Under the pieces are notes generated by a model. That model was not told where the DNA came from. It worked only from the letters and a program-made list of their open reading frames with translations, and searched no databases. This document shows, in pieces, positions 6,210-6,320 of a stretch of 6,320 nt of DNA. Each line of letters opens with the position of its first letter. Within the stretch, counting starts at the first letter, position 1. This DNA comes from Symbiobacteriaceae bacterium (GTDB lineage Bacteria; Bacillota; JAAYKD01; WRDA01), in contig WRDA01000087.1 of NCBI GenBank assembly GCA_009783675.1, positions 1 through 6,320 on the forward strand. Direction: 5' to 3'. The translations under genes were made by a program, and so were the position numbers.

Positions 6210-6320
6210 TTAGACATAAATCGAGGTTGCGCTGATCACTCCCGGGATAGCACTCACTCTGGCGACGACAGCATCGGAGATATCCTCATCAGTCTCGATG
6301 ACGCAGCAGGCGGTTTCACC
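6210..6320 (-). CDS. sdaAB: L-serine dehydratase beta subunit, C-terminal end only
   Basis: Only the last 36 codons and the TAA stop fall within the window; the gene begins beyond position 6320. The visible peptide GETACCVIETDEDISDAVVA followed by RVSAIPGVISATSIYV is the C-terminal part of an ACT domain, as found at the end of the beta subunit of two-subunit iron-sulfur serine dehydratases, where it is thought to take part in subunit contacts or serine sensing. The identification rests on this sequence together with the alpha subunit gene 17 bases downstream. The upstream promoter and the N-terminal domain cannot be examined here. Confidence 0.9.
   Translation of the reverse strand, partial: GETACCVIETDEDISDAVVARVSAIPGVISATSIYV

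Noticed and set aside
5723..6235. Plus-strand open frame of 170 codons
   Set aside because: It lies fully opposite sdaAA, whose conserved motifs are unmistakable. The translated product has no recognisable domain and there is no credible ribosome binding site; it is a shadow of codon bias.

Overview
All genes in this window lie on the minus strand, so transcription runs from high to low coordinates. There are six protein genes, two of them cut by the window edges. G+C is moderate (roughly half, judged by eye). Consensus Shine-Dalgarno sequences, a Gram-positive type lipoprotein with a Pro/Thr linker, a two-subunit iron-sulfur serine dehydratase in beta-then-alpha order, and an OppC-type permease with a long external loop all fit an anaerobic or fermentative member of the Bacillota (Clostridia-like). 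The taxon is inferred from gene style only; there is no rRNA or marker gene.

Right part (6320 to 3606): the C-terminal ACT-domain end of L-serine dehydratase beta subunit (sdaAB), 17 bases, then the complete alpha subunit (sdaAA). Overlapping the end of sdaAA by 20 bases is a gene for a secreted right-handed parallel beta-helix protein with a Ser/Pro-rich linker and a charged C-terminal tail. The spacing suggests one transcript joining serine deamination to an exported carbohydrate-active-type protein, which is an unusual pairing.

Middle (3605 to 3509): a 97-base gap with a TATAAT candidate -10 box, a perfect 8-bp inverted repeat that overlaps it, and a consensus ribosome binding site.

Left part (3508 to 1): an oligopeptide/nickel-type (family 5) ABC importer in the order substrate-binding lipoprotein, OppB/DppB-like permease, OppC/DppC-like permease (cut at position 1). 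A well-formed intrinsic terminator hairpin lies between the binding protein and the first permease, probably setting a high ratio of binding protein to membrane subunits. The two permease genes overlap by ATGA. ATPase genes presumably follow beyond the window.

A plausible but unproven link is that the exported beta-helix protein acts on a polymer and the importer takes up oligomers, or that the importer brings in peptides whose serine feeds the dehydratase. I see no CRISPR array, mobile element, tRNA, rRNA or clearly new defence-type system; this is mostly ordinary metabolism and transport, with a few regulatory and architectural details worth checking.
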